Source: Aporhodopirellula rubra (GTDB taxonomy: Bacteria; Planctomycetota; Planctomycetia; Pirellulales; Pirellulaceae). Taken from it: DNA of 64,000 nucleotides. The translations under genes and the position numbers were made by a program. Below the pieces are notes generated by a model. The model was not told the origin of the DNA and ran no database searches. It was given only the letters and a program-made list of their open reading frames with translations. Position 1 is the stretch's first letter. Each line of letters starts with the position of its first letter. Of this stretch, positions 27,932-40,960 are shown in pieces. The stretch spans positions 372,001 to 436,000 of the forward strand of contig NZ_JACHXU010000001.1 of NCBI RefSeq assembly GCF_014192335.1, given 5' to 3'.

Positions 27932-28318
27932 TTACCGCGAGGCTCGCAGTTGGCCGCGAGCCCGGTGGACCGCGGTTTCTTTGATCTGAGCTTGCTCAGG
28001 CGTATCGCTCGGCAGTTCGAGTGCCTCGGCGAGTGATTTGGTTGCCTCATCGGTATTGAGCAGGTCAACCGCGATGGCACGCGCCGTTAGAACGCTGACA
28101 ACGTCTGCTTCGACTTGAGCGAACCCGCCGTCAACGAAGAACCGTTGGGGACCGGCCGTCGTTTGCAGACGGAGCACGCCATAGCCGAGACGGCCGATCA
28201 TGGGAGCACGTCCGGCTTGAACACCGAGTTCCCCGTCGTACATCGGAAGCGCGATGAAATCGGCTTCCCGATCCAGTTCGGTTCGTTCGGGCGTAACAAC
28301 AACACATCGAATGGCCAT
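27932..28318 (-). CDS. atpC: ATP synthase epsilon subunit
   Basis: 128 residues, the family size. The N-terminal beta-sandwich is seen as RCVVVTPERTELDREADFIALPMYDGELGVQAGRAP compressed over residues 3-42, with the FVDGGFAQVEADVVSVLT stretch, followed by a helical C-terminus. It is the central-stalk subunit that couples rotation to catalysis and restrains ATP hydrolysis. The C-terminal helices are short and partly degenerate. Only three bases separate it from atpD. It is the last gene of the cluster. Confidence 0.95.
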   Translation of the reverse strand: MAIRCVVVTPERTELDREADFIALPMYDGELGVQAGRAPMIGRLGYGVLRLQTTAGPQRFFVDGGFAQVEADVVSVLTARAIAVDLLNTDEATKSLAEALELPSDTPEQAQIKETAVHRARGQLRASR

Positions 28319-28321
28319 CGT

Positions 28322-29806
<1,485 letters not shown>

Positions 29807-29879
29807 GGGAAAGGTGTGATGAATAGGTGGTACAGGAGGCGGCTTTTCGCGATTCGCAAAGAGCCTGCTCTCGAAAGGG

Positions 29880-30776
29880 TTAGCCTTCGAGGGCTTCGAC
29901 GCCGCCGATGATTTCCATGATCTCGCCGGTGATCTGGCTTTGGCGAGCACGGTTGTAGGTCATCGAGAGCTGTTTGATCATGTCGCCCGCACTCTCAGTG
30001 GCGCCCTTCATTGCGATCATCCGAGCGACTTGTTCGGAGACGGCTGAATCCAGAAAACACTTAAACAATTTGACTTTGAAACTCGTCGGCACGACTTCTT
30101 CGAGAATGCTTTCGGCCGATGGCAGGAATTCGTACTGCGAATTTTCGCTGCCTCCGGCACCCGCATTCGAAGACGCGTCTGTTTCGTCACCGAGCGATCC
30201 GAGCGGCAACAGCGTTTCGATCATCGGGATCTGTTTCGACGTGCTGATGAATTTGGTGTAAATCACATCGAGACGATCGATCTTGCCCGTGATGTATTGA
30301 GCGAGGTAATCGTTGGCGATCTTTTCGACTTCGTCGTAGGCCGGTTGGTCTTCGAACTGAAGGTACTGGTTGTCGGTTTCGATGCCGCGAAACTTCAGTC
30401 CGTTGACACCGCGTTTGCCCGACGCGTCGATGCTCACGTTAGCGACTTCGTCGCGAACTTGCTTGATATGTGGCATCGCCGTCCGGAGGATGGACGCGTT
30501 GTAGCCGCCACAAAGTCCGCGGTTACTCGCCAAGACGAGCACGCGTGAGGAGCGAATCTTCTCGCGTTGTTCGAGCAAAGGGTGTTGAACGTCGGTGCCG
30601 GCATCGGCCAATCTGCTGACGATCTTCGTGATTTGATCGGTGTACGCGGTTGCCGCCGCAGCCCGATCCATCGCTTTCTTGTAGCGAGCGGTGGCAATCA
30701 ATTCCATCGTCCGCGTTATCTTGCGGATGTTTCGAATCGACTTGCGTCGTTTGTCGAGAGCACGTGCGTTGGCCAT
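29880..30776 (-). CDS. atpG: ATP synthase gamma subunit
   Basis: 298 residues. The N-terminal helix MANARALDKRRKSIRNIRKITRTMELIA and the C-terminal helix ending LSMTYNRARQSQITGEIMEI form the antiparallel coiled coil of the rotor. The conserved SNRGLCGGYN segment is present near residue 84. An acidic Ser/Gly-rich insert around residues 200-220 (ETDASSNAGAGGSENSQ) is a small departure from other gammas. It lies between atpA and atpD; 65 bp separate it from atpA and that gap forms a hairpin. Confidence 0.97.
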   Translation of the reverse strand: MANARALDKRRKSIRNIRKITRTMELIATARYKKAMDRAAAATAYTDQITKIVSRLADAGTDVQHPLLEQREKIRSSRVLVLASNRGLCGGYNASILRTAMPHIKQVRDEVANVSIDASGKRGVNGLKFRGIETDNQYLQFEDQPAYDEVEKIANDYLAQYITGKIDRLDVIYTKFISTSKQIPMIETLLPLGSLGDETDASSNAGAGGSENSQYEFLPSAESILEEVVPTSFKVKLFKCFLDSAVSEQVARMIAMKGATESAGDMIKQLSMTYNRARQSQITGEIMEIIGGVEALEG

Positions 30777-30800
30777 GGCTTATCTGAAGTAAAAGGTTGC

Positions 30801-30841
30801 AGGTAACGGAAGAGAGAAACGGAACAGTTACCCGTTTCCTG

Positions 30842-30847
<6 letters not shown>
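30801..30847 (-). other. Intercistronic hairpin, atpA-atpG junction
   Basis: aggtaac (30801-30807) pairs with gttacct (30841-30847), and inside it gaaacgg (30816-30822) pairs with ccgtttc (30832-30838). The distal arm overlaps the atpA stop codon. There is no T tract, so it is more likely an mRNA processing or stability element than a terminator. Confidence 0.55.
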
Positions 30848-32359
<1,512 letters not shown>

Positions 32360-32422
32360 TGGACCGTACCGTTATTTTTTCAAAGAAAAGGCGTTGAATG
32401 GAATGTTTTATTGAGGGGAGGC

Positions 32423-32438
32423 CGGCAATCAGTTGCCG
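32423..32438 (-). other. Small hairpin around the atpH stop codon
   Basis: cggcaa (32423-32428) and ttgccg (32433-32438) form a six-pair stem with a four-base loop. The atpH TGA stop lies at the loop edge on the reverse strand. No T tract follows. Confidence 0.4.
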
Positions 32439-33127
32439 ACAAATTGGTCCGATTGTTCGATCAATCGGCGGGCGAAACCGGCTGCCGCGGCGCGACCGAC
32501 TTTGTCGAGTCGGCTAGCGACCGATGAATCGAACACGGTGTCACCAACTCGGATCACCATGCCGCCGATAACCGACGGGTCGACGATCTCTTTGAGACGA
32601 ACCTCTTTGCCGAAGTGCACGTTGAGTTGATGAGTGACGTTACCACGCAGGTCGTCCGTCATCGGTACTGCGGTGCGGACTTCGACGAGCAGTCGTCCGG
32701 TTGCCTCGTCGTGCAGTTTAACGACCGCATCACGAACGGCATTGACGTATGCGAGACGATGACGTCCGGCCATCACCTTGAGAAATTTCAGCAAGGTGGG
32801 GTGAGCCGAACCGGCGAGCATTCGTTCGAGCACTCGGCATTTTTCACCAGCGTCGATTCGCGGCGAAGCGAACGCGGCACGAAGCTGTTCACTGTTAGCG
32901 AGAGCATCATCGCACAACTCGTTGAGTTGCTCGATGACTTGATCGGTCGAGCCCTCGGCCTGTGTCGCACCCAACAAAGCTCGGGCATAAGTCTTGCCGA
33001 GTTGTTCGGCGCCGACATCGAGCGCGGTGGGCTGGGAAACAGATTCGGACACTTCAGGGATCTCGGCGGGAGGACGGCGAAAAAGTTTGGACTGCAAGGC
33101 TTTGAGGCCTGGGATCTTCAGCGGCAT
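32429..33127 (-). CDS. atpH: ATP synthase delta subunit
   Basis: 232 residues, longer than the usual 175-185. The OSCP/delta domain starts near residue 45 (GKTYARALLGA) and ends with the C-terminal strand region VRLKEIVDPSVIGGMVIRVGDTVFDSS. The first 45 residues are basic then acidic (LKALQSKLFRRPPAEIPEVSE) and are extra relative to most bacteria. It joins the F1 head to the b stalk. It lies between atpF and atpA. Confidence 0.95.
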   Translation of the reverse strand: MPLKIPGLKALQSKLFRRPPAEIPEVSESVSQPTALDVGAEQLGKTYARALLGATQAEGSTDQVIEQLNELCDDALANSEQLRAAFASPRIDAGEKCRVLERMLAGSAHPTLLKFLKVMAGRHRLAYVNAVRDAVVKLHDEATGRLLVEVRTAVPMTDDLRGNVTHQLNVHFGKEVRLKEIVDPSVIGGMVIRVGDTVFDSSVASRLDKVGRAAAAGFARRLIEQSDQFVGN

Positions 33128-33180
33128 CGGCGATTCGCACTCATTCGAAGAATCACTGTGTCCGCCTCAGAAACAGGGCA

Positions 33181-33207
33181 ATTGCGGCACTCGTGGCGTG
33201 CCGCAAT
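33181..33207 (-). other. Perfect 10 bp hairpin, atpF-atpH junction
   Basis: attgcggcac (33181-33190) and gtgccgcaat (33198-33207) are exact reverse complements with a seven-base loop. It lies in the 84 bp between atpF (stop at 33212-33214) and atpH. No T run follows in the direction of transcription, so it probably does not end transcription. Confidence 0.6.
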
Positions 33208-33211
33208 CAAT

Positions 33212-33937
33212 TTAGTTCTGGCTGGGCAACCGCTGCATCGCTTGCTGGATCAAATCGGCGTGATCTTCCGGAGAGAGTTCACGACCGACAACACCGCGAG
33301 CGACTTGCATCGCCATGTCAGAAGTCTTCGAGGCGATTTCCGCCATCGCGACTTTCTTTGCATTTTCAATATCGGCGACTGCACGTTCGCGTTGAGCGGC
33401 GGCCTCCGTCTTGGCTTGCTCGACGATCTTTTGGCCGTTTGCTTCGGCGTCGCGTCGGGCTTCCGCCAACATCGCTTGCGTCTGCACTGCCGCTTCATCG
33501 AGTTTCGATTGATATCCTGCCAAGATCGCTTGAGCTTCCGCGTTGGCTTTCTCGGCTGACTCCAAATCTTCGCGAATCTTGTCTTCGCGAGATTGCAGGC
33601 CGCCCAGAACGTTTGGCCACACAAAGATGGACAAAACCGCCAGCACGCAAACAAAGATCACCAAGTTCCAGAACGCCGATCCGAAATCGAACGACAGGAT
33701 CGGTGTCTTGGCTTCGTCGGAATGCTCATCGTGCTCCGACGCAGTTTCATCGTCATGCGACACGACATCGTCATCATGCTCGTGGTCGGCATGATCTGCA
33801 TCCACTTCGACGTCGGCGTAAACCGTCGTCGGTGCGGAGACCATGGCGACACCAGCGACACCGACCATGACCGGCAACGTTGCCGGCACAGGAAGGCTCA
33901 AACAGGACATCAGACAAAGGGCGAGAAGGCGTTTCAT
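33212..33937 (-). CDS. atpF: ATP synthase b subunit with signal peptide and His/Asp-rich segment
   Basis: 241 residues, against about 160 in most bacteria. The first 40 residues look like a cleavable signal peptide (LLALCLMSCLSLPVPA). Residues 42-77 are almost entirely Asp, Glu and His (six His). The usual b subunit follows: a membrane helix (FWNLVIFVCVLAVLSIFVWP, about 89-108) and a long cytosolic coiled coil (QSREDKIREDLESAEKANAEAQ). It is the peripheral stalk. The extra N-terminus would lie in the periplasm or paryphoplasm and could bind metal or sense pH. I see no second b gene. Confidence 0.93.
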   Translation of the reverse strand: MKRLLALCLMSCLSLPVPATLPVMVGVAGVAMVSAPTTVYADVEVDADHADHEHDDDVVSHDDETASEHDEHSDEAKTPILSFDFGSAFWNLVIFVCVLAVLSIFVWPNVLGGLQSREDKIREDLESAEKANAEAQAILAGYQSKLDEAAVQTQAMLAEARRDAEANGQKIVEQAKTEAAAQRERAVADIENAKKVAMAEIASKTSDMAMQVARGVVGRELSPEDHADLIQQAMQRLPSQN

Positions 33938-34030
33938 CTATCAGCTCGGTGACAAACTTCGTTGCGAAATGCGAATCGCGAGTGAGGGTTCACCCACGAC
34001 ACGGGGAGTTTCAGCGTCGAATCGCGACGA

Positions 34031-34288
34031 CTAAGCGGCGCGACAGAGCAGGATGAACACGAGTGCGATGACGGTCGCACCTTCGATCAGAGCCGCCGCG
34101 ATAATCATGGCGGTCTGGATGCGTCCGCCGGCTTCAGGTTGACGGGACATCGCGTCGACGGCGCTACCACCGATACGACCGATACCGAGACCGGCACCAA
34201 CGATGATCAAACCGATACCGATACCGAGACCCATGCGTCCGAAGTCGTTCGCGACAGCCTGGGCCAAAATCATTGCCATTTCCAACAT
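34031..34288 (-). CDS. atpE: ATP synthase c subunit
   Basis: 85 residues, two membrane helices. The ion-binding carboxylate is Glu 69 in ALIEGATVIALV, and the polar loop is MSRQPE (47-52). The helix-1 glutamine typical of sodium-dependent c subunits is not present at the matching place, so proton coupling is the better guess. It begins the cluster as seen here. An ACGGAG ribosome-binding site lies about ten bases upstream of the ATG. The a subunit gene (atpB) that normally precedes it is not next to it. Confidence 0.96.
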   Translation of the reverse strand: MLEMAMILAQAVANDFGRMGLGIGIGLIIVGAGLGIGRIGGSAVDAMSRQPEAGGRIQTAMIIAAALIEGATVIALVFILLCRAA

Positions 34289-34775
34289 CTTCTAAGAGCT
34301 CCGTAAATTTTTGAGCGGGTAAACAGGGGGTGAATGGTCAGGTAATCGATCGGAAAACATTCCGTTGCCGTCGAAGGATACGAAGGATACTTCGATCGGC
34401 CTGAGGTGGAAGCCCCGCCCGAGATTCATGAGGGGGCAAAGCATAAGGAAATTCAGTGCGAATCGTCGATGGGGCAAAACTCACTAAATTGTCAAGAACG
34501 CACATTTTTTAGCCCGGGAAAGCCGATCGCGACAAAATGCCACGCCTGCAGCGGCGAGTGTACCGACTCGCTGAGACTCTGTCAGATGTCTGCGCCACCG
34601 CGAGCAAGTTTTTTTGGCTCTCGGCCGAATCCGAGGCTCGCCCCAGTTGTCTCACAATGCCCTCGACCGCATCAGCGGATTCATGCGACTCGGTTTCGAG
34701 GTCATGGAGCATTGCTGCCACGGGTTCGGAGACATGTGATGCACGTCCCCGTCAATGGCTGACCGCGCGTCGAAG
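34289..34775. other. Non-coding stretch upstream of atpE
   Basis: 487 bp between atpE and the Pro-rich secreted protein gene, both on the reverse strand. The open frames here show no domain, signal peptide or plausible composition. A TTGACA hexamer (reverse strand of 34490-34495) could be a -35 box for the ATP synthase cluster, but I see no good -10 at the right spacing. No tRNA or clear terminator was recognised. Confidence 0.4.
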
Positions 34776-37220
34776 TTATCGAGTTGGAATCGAACGGAAC
34801 GCTCTGATTCTCGCGCGTGGTGCCAATCCGCGGGTGTCGATTGGTTCTTCGAGCACGTACCCGCCGACGTTTCCGGCTTGGTCGGTCGCGTCGATTCGCA
34901 GATAGATCTGACGTGGCAATTGAGGATCGGCGGGCCACACATAGTCGCCGATGTTACGCAGTCCGGCCGCGATCGTCGTCCACGGTCCGCTCGGTGAATC
35001 ACTGAACGCGAGCGTGATCGGACGTGAGCTCAAATACCGATCTTCGCAGTGGTACGCGATCACGAGAGAGCCCGCCCGGTCGCCTTCGCCGTACTTTGCA
35101 CCGGAGATGCCAACGACGGGATCGGTTTGGTCAACGACGACCACAATGTCGGGTGCGTCGCCGGCGAGTGGAGACGGGCTTTTGAGACCATTGGAGGCGA
35201 CGACGACGATTTGAAATCCGAAGATGCCTTCGCCATTGGTCTCGATGTCGAACGGGCTGACCTTGTCCGGGTCGCTGCCCCACTTCTTCCATGTTTGTCC
35301 GCCATCGGTTGTTCCGTAGAGTTCGATCTCTTCGACCCCGCGGCCTCCGATCGCTTCGATTTCGTAGTCCAAACTGAATTGGTTGCTATCGCTATGGCGA
35401 ACGACCGCACGTTGAGCCAGTCGCTCGAGGTTGAGCGGATCGACGGACGTCACCGGGACACGGCGTTGTTCGCGTGATGCGGAGTCGGTCGAATCCAGTG
35501 GCAATTGACCGGGAGCGACCGGACGCGTCTCGGGTTTGGTGCTGAATTGGCGGCTCGGGTTGCGAGTCCGGTTGCTGTCGACCGGCGACCATGGCGATGG
35601 GACGGGATCGGTCTCCGATTGCGACTCGTCCACCTCACGCGTCGCCGGCCGGTTGAGCTGAGTCGGTGCCGGTCGTTGGCCTTCGGGGGCTGGAATGTTC
35701 TCGGTAACGAACGGAGTTTGCGGCGTGGCGTTGTCCTGTTTCGCGGCCGGCGTTGAGCCTGTCGAAGTTCTTGGTGTGGAGGCTCGCGGTGTCGCGGGAG
35801 CGGTTGCCGGAGTCGTTGACCGGGCTGCAGGTGGGGGCGCTGAAGGTTGCGTCGCTGCGGGTTGCATTTGTGGTGTTACGTCGAGCGGCCGCATCGCCTC
35901 GGCAGGCGTCTTGGCGGGCGCGGGAGCCGGTGCCTCCGCAGGTGGCGTTGGCAACATCTCGGTGCCAAAGGTGCTCGCGTTGGGCAGCATCTCGATACCG
36001 GGAGCGGACCGGCCGAAGTCTTGACTGATCTGGTCGGCGGTCGACGGGAGAGGCAGTGCCGGTGAATTTCCCGCGAGGGTGGCCGTGGTCGGGTTGCGTG
36101 CGATCTGTGGGTTGTTGATTTGAGGATTGATCGCTGGAACACCGGCGCCTGGAGCACCTACGAGAGGTCGGCTGCTGTAAATCGATGGCGCCTCGTTGCT
36201 GTAGCCCAACGGTGTGTTGTTGGGTTGGTTGGTCTGCGGCGGGGCTCCGTACGGCGTGTTGGCGTAAGGGGCGTTCGTGTAGGGCGAAATGCCGTGTTGG
36301 AGATTCGCCGATTGCGGGGGCGCCGGGTATTGAGGGCCCGCTGGGTATTGCGGGCTCATGAGGTGTTGGTTCGCCGGTGGTTGGCTCGCGGGATTGCCGT
36401 AGAGCGGGTTGCCGGCACCGAGCGGGCTGGAGGCGAACCGGGTGGATGCGGCGACCGCGACACGTGGTTTTTGCACGCGTTTCTTGACGATCGTTTCATT
36501 TCCCGCGCGATCGAGAACGCGTAGCCGCAGCGATAGTTGTTGCCATTGATCGGTGGGTTCGAACGAGAATCGACCACCCTCTTCGGTGCGATCCACCCGC
36601 GCCGTTTGCCACTGCTGCAGCGTGTCGGTGACGTAGTGAACGGTGATCTGCGACGCACCCGTGGCGTCTTCGACGGCGAAGCTAGCGGTGACTTTGCCGT
36701 CGGCGTCGGCTTCCGCGATCAGATCAACGACCGGTTGGGTCGTGTCGACGGTGACTTTGAGTTCCGGGTCGATCGGCCCGGGCGGGTGCGGCCGGCCACT
36801 GGAGTCGATCGTGCGAGTCGCGAACCAGAACGTGCCATCGGGTGTTTCGGAGACTTTGAACTGCCCCACGCTCGGTGATTGACGATCGAGCAAGCGCCAC
36901 TCGCCCGGTTCGGTCGCAGTGGTGGTGGCGGTGTCTGCAGCAATCCCACGATTTGATTCGGCGGGCGTGCCTGCTGGGATCGCCATGTACAGGTGCACTT
37001 CACGCGGCTGCGAACCGCCGGCGGCAATGTTGAACGGAATTTGGAACGAACCCGACCCCAAGACAACGTCCGTCACGCCTTGCGCGAGTCCGGTTCCCGG
37101 TGCCATCGCCAAGGCAGCGGCCGCCGCGAGAGCGATAAGTCGACGTCGTCCCGCAACCGAGAATTTGCGATTTTGCAATAGATTCGTGGTCTTGGCACTT
37201 CGGTGCTGTTCAAATCGCAT
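34776..37220 (-). CDS. Secreted Pro-rich protein with beta-sandwich repeats
   Basis: 814 residues. A long basic leader precedes a signal peptide core ([21 protein letters not shown]). Residues about 45-250 look like Ig/FN3-type beta domains with the repeated pattern REVHLYMAI..., [18 protein letters not shown] and [15 protein letters not shown] region rich in Pro, Ala, Asn, Thr and Gln (about 280-600) follows, and C-terminal domains repeat the theme ([29 protein letters not shown]). It is probably an extracytoplasmic structural or cell-surface protein. No catalytic motif is seen. Its start codon is opposite, and slightly overlaps, the longest frame of mnmG. Confidence 0.75.
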   Translation of the reverse strand: MRFEQHRSAKTTNLLQNRKFSVAGRRRLIALAAAAALAMAPGTGLAQGVTDVVLGSGSFQIPFNIAAGGSQPREVHLYMAIPAGTPAESNRGIAADTATTTATEPGEWRLLDRQSPSVGQFKVSETPDGTFWFATRTIDSSGRPHPPGPIDPELKVTVDTTQPVVDLIAEADADGKVTASFAVEDATGASQITVHYVTDTLQQWQTARVDRTEEGGRFSFEPTDQWQQLSLRLRVLDRAGNETIVKKRVQKPRVAVAASTRFASSPLGAGNPLYGNPASQPPANQHLMSPQYPAGPQYPAPPQSANLQHGISPYTNAPYANTPYGAPPQTNQPNNTPLGYSNEAPSIYSSRPLVGAPGAGVPAINPQINNPQIARNPTTATLAGNSPALPLPSTADQISQDFGRSAPGIEMLPNASTFGTEMLPTPPAEAPAPAPAKTPAEAMRPLDVTPQMQPAATQPSAPPPAARSTTPATAPATPRASTPRTSTGSTPAAKQDNATPQTPFVTENIPAPEGQRPAPTQLNRPATREVDESQSETDPVPSPWSPVDSNRTRNPSRQFSTKPETRPVAPGQLPLDSTDSASREQRRVPVTSVDPLNLERLAQRAVVRHSDSNQFSLDYEIEAIGGRGVEEIELYGTTDGGQTWKKWGSDPDKVSPFDIETNGEGIFGFQIVVVASNGLKSPSPLAGDAPDIVVVVDQTDPVVGISGAKYGEGDRAGSLVIAYHCEDRYLSSRPITLAFSDSPSGPWTTIAAGLRNIGDYVWPADPQLPRQIYLRIDATDQAGNVGGYVLEEPIDTRGLAPRARIRAFRSIPTR

Positions 37221-37319
37221 GGTTTGGTCAAAATCGAAGGGTTGCGGGCACGCGCAGCGTTTCGACGAAAAAACGCCTCGTTACGGTTATCGGCACTTCC
37301 TCATTGCGGACTTCAGCAT

Positions 37320-39170
37320 TTGAATCGCGCTCATCCTCAAAATCGTTATGACTATGACGTCGTCGTCATCGGCGCAGGCCATGCCGGTACCGAAGCGGCA
37401 GCGGCGGCGGCACGTCTCGGCGCCAAAACCGCTCTCTTGACGACGAATCTCGATACCGTCGGTCAAATGTCGTGTAATCCCGCGATCGGCGGTGTCGCGA
37501 AGGGCCAGATCGTCCGGGAAGTCGACGCGCTCGGCGGATTGATGGGAGAGGCGATCGACGCCACCGGCATTCAGTTTCGAATGCTCAACCGCCGAAAAGG
37601 TCCCGCCATGCACAGCCCGCGGGCTCAGGCGGACAAGAAGGCGTACCAGAACCACATCAAGTGGCAGATCGAATCGCAACCCAACCTCGATCTCAGGCAA
37701 GAAACCGTCGAAGACCTGATCACCGAAGCCGTCCCCTCGGACCAGTCCGACGGGTTGGCGGCGCAGCGGGTTGTGGGAGTCGCCGTTCGTGGCGACGCGG
37801 TCTACTACGCCAAAACCGTTGTCCTAACCACGGGCACGTTCTTGCAAGCGATCATGCACACCGGGGAAGCCCAGAGTGCCGGCGGGCGTGCGGGCGAAGG
37901 CACGACAGCAGGAATCAGCGGAGCGTTGAACCGGTTGGGGTTCGAACTCGATCGATTCAAAACCGGAACGCCACCACGACTCAACGCACGCACGATCGAT
38001 TACTCGCAACTCGAAGAGCAGCCCGGTGACGATGACCCTCAGGCGTTCAGTTATCTGACACGATCGCTCGACATCGAGCAGATGCCTTGTCACATCGCTC
38101 ACACCAATGATGCCGTCCACGAACTGATTCGGCAAAATCTCTCGCGTGCGCCGATGTACAGCGGCCAGATCGACTCGCGCGGTCCGCGTTATTGTCCTTC
38201 GATCGAAGACAAAGTCGTGCGTTTCGCGGACAAGTCGAGCCATCAATTGTTCCTCGAACCCGAGGGCCGCCAGACTCACGAAGTCTACGTCAACGGGATC
38301 TCGACCAGCCTCCCACGCGATGTTCAGGATGCCATGTTCCGGTTAATTCCGGGCCTCGAAAACGCGTCGATCATGCGATACGGCTACGCAGTCGAATACG
38401 ATTACTGTCCCCCCACTCAGTTGTGGCCGCATCTGGAATCAAAAACCGTGGCGGGCTTGTTCCTCGCCGGACAGATCAATGGAACGACGGGCTACGAAGA
38501 GGCCGCCGGTCAAGGATTGGTAGCCGGTCTGAACGCCGCACGCACCGTCGCCGGTCAATCGACTTGGGTGCCCTCCCGCCAAGACGCCTATCTCGGTGTG
38601 CTCGTCGATGATCTCGTGACCGCGGGAACCGATGAGCCCTATCGGATGTTTACCAGTCGTGCCGAGTACCGTCTGTTGCTGCGTCAAGACAATGCGGATC
38701 GTCGATTGACCGCGATGGCGGATGAGCTCGGTTTGATTTCTGCGGAGCGGCGTCAGCGATTCTCTCACAAGCTCGAACAGATTCGACTGGGCCGTGAGAT
38801 GCTCTCCTCCGCCCGTGTCGAACAGACTCCCGCGGATGTGTATCTGCGTCGTCCCGAAGTGACCTGGGACGTGATTTGCGATCTCGTTCCGGAGTTACAA
38901 GCCATTGAACCGGAGGCCGCCGCACAGTGCTGCGTCGACATCAAGTACGCCGGTTATATCGATCGACAGCAAATGGAAGTCGACAAGCAACAGCGGATGA
39001 GTGAGAAGCGGATACCGGTCTCGTTCGATTACGGCCGAATCACGCCATTGCGAAATGAAGCTCGTGAAAAGTTCATGAAGGTTCGACCGCTGAATCTCGC
39101 CCAGGCCAAACGGATCAGCGGAATCACACCCGCCGACATCGCGTTAGTACTTGCTCATTTGGAGCGATAA
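37320..39170 (+). CDS. mnmG: tRNA uridine-5-carboxymethylaminomethyl modification enzyme MnmG
   Basis: About 616 residues from a TTG at 37320, close to the usual 610-630. The FAD-binding dinucleotide fold is [15 protein letters not shown], followed by the family signatures [36 protein letters not shown] and TTGTFL, and the C-terminal MnmE-binding helices ([18 protein letters not shown]). With MnmE it modifies wobble uridine in several tRNAs using FAD, NADH and methylene-THF. A GTG at 37203 keeps the frame open but would add 39 unconserved residues and overlap the divergent gene, so the TTG is favoured; the true start is not certain. Confidence 0.96.
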   Translation: MNRAHPQNRYDYDVVVIGAGHAGTEAAAAAARLGAKTALLTTNLDTVGQMSCNPAIGGVAKGQIVREVDALGGLMGEAIDATGIQFRMLNRRKGPAMHSPRAQADKKAYQNHIKWQIESQPNLDLRQETVEDLITEAVPSDQSDGLAAQRVVGVAVRGDAVYYAKTVVLTTGTFLQAIMHTGEAQSAGGRAGEGTTAGISGALNRLGFELDRFKTGTPPRLNARTIDYSQLEEQPGDDDPQAFSYLTRSLDIEQMPCHIAHTNDAVHELIRQNLSRAPMYSGQIDSRGPRYCPSIEDKVVRFADKSSHQLFLEPEGRQTHEVYVNGISTSLPRDVQDAMFRLIPGLENASIMRYGYAVEYDYCPPTQLWPHLESKTVAGLFLAGQINGTTGYEEAAGQGLVAGLNAARTVAGQSTWVPSRQDAYLGVLVDDLVTAGTDEPYRMFTSRAEYRLLLRQDNADRRLTAMADELGLISAERRQRFSHKLEQIRLGREMLSSARVEQTPADVYLRRPEVTWDVICDLVPELQAIEPEAAAQCCVDIKYAGYIDRQQMEVDKQQRMSEKRIPVSFDYGRITPLRNEAREKFMKVRPLNLAQAKRISGITPADIALVLAHLER

Positions 39171-39221
39171 ATACGCGAGTCGATTGGCGGCAATTTCGGC
39201 GACTCGAATCGCGATTGATTC

Positions 39222-39263
39222 ACAGGATGGGGATTCATCGCAGGCGAACGCGATCCTGTTTTT
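39222..39263 (+). terminator. Candidate terminator after mnmG
   Basis: acaggat (39222-39228) pairs with atcctgt (39253-39259) and is followed by a run of T to 39263. The loop is long (24 bases), which lowers confidence. A second stem (cgagtcg 39176-39182 with cgactcg 39200-39206) lies just upstream. Confidence 0.4.
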
Positions 39264-39336
39264 GCTGTCGCCACCGTTCTCAAACAGTGGACCACGTGGC
39301 GAATTATTAAGAAATCGCCTCATTTTTCAGTGAGTT

Positions 39337-39855
39337 CTAGTTTGCCCGCATCGTGTCGGCGAACGTGTTCACGCTCAAACGTAATGCTGACAGGCAGCGG
39401 GAGAACACGGGGTGGAAGTCATCCGGTTCGGCGAGGAACAAGCTCACCATCGCCCATGTGTTCTTTTCGGTCAGGAAGACCTTAGCGACTTTAGTGTCTT
39501 TGGTCGCTTTGAGCGCGGCGACTTGAGCTCGCAAACGCTCGTCTTCGTTCTCAATGGACCAAAAGTTCGGGTAGGCCAATCGCATCAAGTTTGGATCGTC
39601 TTCAGAGATCAGCAGATAGTACGTGCGTCCTTCGAATTTGAACGCGACGTCGCCGTCTTCATCGACACGCGGTGAGTACCCTTCCGTTCGAAGGAACTCC
39701 ATGTGGCTCTCTTGCATCTTTTCGACGGTCCACGTCACCGGCTTTTCGCTGCTCAATGCCGCTTTGTCTTGTGCCCGGCAGGGGCTCGCGACGAACGCGA
39801 ACGCCATCGCTAGGGTGGCTGCGGTCAGGGTGATTGTCTTGATGATGGCTCGCAT
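39337..39855 (-). CDS. Small secreted protein of unknown function
   Basis: 172 residues from the Met at 39855, which gives a clear signal peptide (ITLTAATLAMAFAFVASPCRAQ); the longer frame to 39960 adds an unlikely polar leader. The mature part is an alpha/beta domain with KFEGRTYYLLISEDDPN and AKVFLTEKNTWAMVSLFL, a pattern that faintly recalls YbjN-type proteins, though I cannot confirm it. A helix with two Cys-Leu-rich turns ends the protein. It stands alone between mnmG and the SDR gene. Confidence 0.65.
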   Translation of the reverse strand: MRAIIKTITLTAATLAMAFAFVASPCRAQDKAALSSEKPVTWTVEKMQESHMEFLRTEGYSPRVDEDGDVAFKFEGRTYYLLISEDDPNLMRLAYPNFWSIENEDERLRAQVAALKATKDTKVAKVFLTEKNTWAMVSLFLAEPDDFHPVFSRCLSALRLSVNTFADTMRAN

Positions 39856-40012
39856 CTCGCTGTCCTCGTCGTCTTCTGATTCGGGGCAATGCCGCGGTGC
39901 ACCGGAGCACGCGGTCGGCTGACTGTCATGGTACCCCTTCAATGCAAAAGCGTGGGGCAAAGCGGTCAGACGCTGAAGAAGTTTTTCAGACAGAAGGTGT
40001 TGGGCGTACGCG

Positions 40013-40846
40013 TTACTTCGACGATTTTCGACTGAGGATCCAATCAGCGAATTTGGGAGAGATTGCGTTGATCCCCATCAACAGCCGCGTTTTGGCTGGC
40101 ATGATGATTTCGATTTCTCGCTTTTCGATGCATCGAAGGGCGGCGTCGGCAACGTCAACCGGATCGAGCTGTTTGAGTTTGGCGCCGCCGCCGGGGGCTG
40201 CGGCATCGGCGGGCACGTTGGAATCGGCATCGACGCCGTAGCGGTTCGGCGAATGATTGCCCGCGATCGGGCCTGGGCAAACCAAGCCGACGTGCACCCC
40301 GTCGGCTTCACATTCCATTCTCATTTGCCGAGTCAGTCCGGCTAACGCGTGTTTGACGACCACGTAACCGCCAAGGAATCGTGGGGCGACACGGGAAGCG
40401 AGGGATCCGATGTTCACGATCGCGCCTCGGGTTTGACGCAGCGCGGGCAAACACGCTTGGCTGCATTGCAGCGCGCTGATCACGTTGGCGTCAAACAGTT
40501 CGCGAAGAGTTTGGGCGTCCAGGTCTTCGATCCGTCCACGGTCGCTGCGGCCGACAACGTTGACCAACGCGTCGAGTCGGCCGAACGCTCCGAGATGAGC
40601 TTCGACGGCGCGTTGGGTGTCGTCGGGTGAAGTGGCATTGGCAACCACCGCGATCAACCGAGATGGATCTATGTTCGCGCCGGCAAGGTCGATACGAGCG
40701 GCCTCGAGTCGATCGGCGTCACGTCCCAAAATCGAGACCGCGTAACCTCGTGCCAGTAACCGCCGCGCGATCACCAGTCCAAGGCCTGAGGATCCGCCGC
40801 TGACCATGGCTGCGGGGGGAGTTGGTGCTGTTTTCTCGGTCGCCAT
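40013..40846 (-). CDS. Short-chain dehydrogenase/reductase (SDR)
   Basis: 277 residues. The cofactor loop is SGGSSGLGLVIARRL (about residues 16-30). The NVVGRSD strand, catalytic Ser in VNIGSLASRV and the YVVVK catalytic Tyr/Lys pair are all present, so the enzyme should be active with NAD(P)H. The pattern GRDADRLEAAR after beta strand 2 favours NADP. A hydrophobic C-terminal segment and the closing basic residues resemble 3-dehydrosphinganine-reductase-like SDRs, but the substrate is not established. It is divergent from pyruvate kinase, with about 115 bp between start codons. Confidence 0.87.
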   Translation of the reverse strand: MATEKTAPTPPAAMVSGGSSGLGLVIARRLLARGYAVSILGRDADRLEAARIDLAGANIDPSRLIAVVANATSPDDTQRAVEAHLGAFGRLDALVNVVGRSDRGRIEDLDAQTLRELFDANVISALQCSQACLPALRQTRGAIVNIGSLASRVAPRFLGGYVVVKHALAGLTRQMRMECEADGVHVGLVCPGPIAGNHSPNRYGVDADSNVPADAAAPGGGAKLKQLDPVDVADAALRCIEKREIEIIMPAKTRLLMGINAISPKFADWILSRKSSK

Positions 40847-40960
40847 CCTCGGTGTTTCCTCTGTTGCTTAGCAAACGAAGCGGCATCGGATACATTTCTG
40901 CTTTCGATGCCCACGACTCGGTGCCATTGCCGGCGCCTCATTCATTTAAAAGCCTGTTGT

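Noticed and set aside
34406..34762. Forward frame of 118 codons upstream of the ATP synthase cluster
   Set aside because: Composition is unlike the genes around it and no atpB or atpI features (membrane helices) are present.
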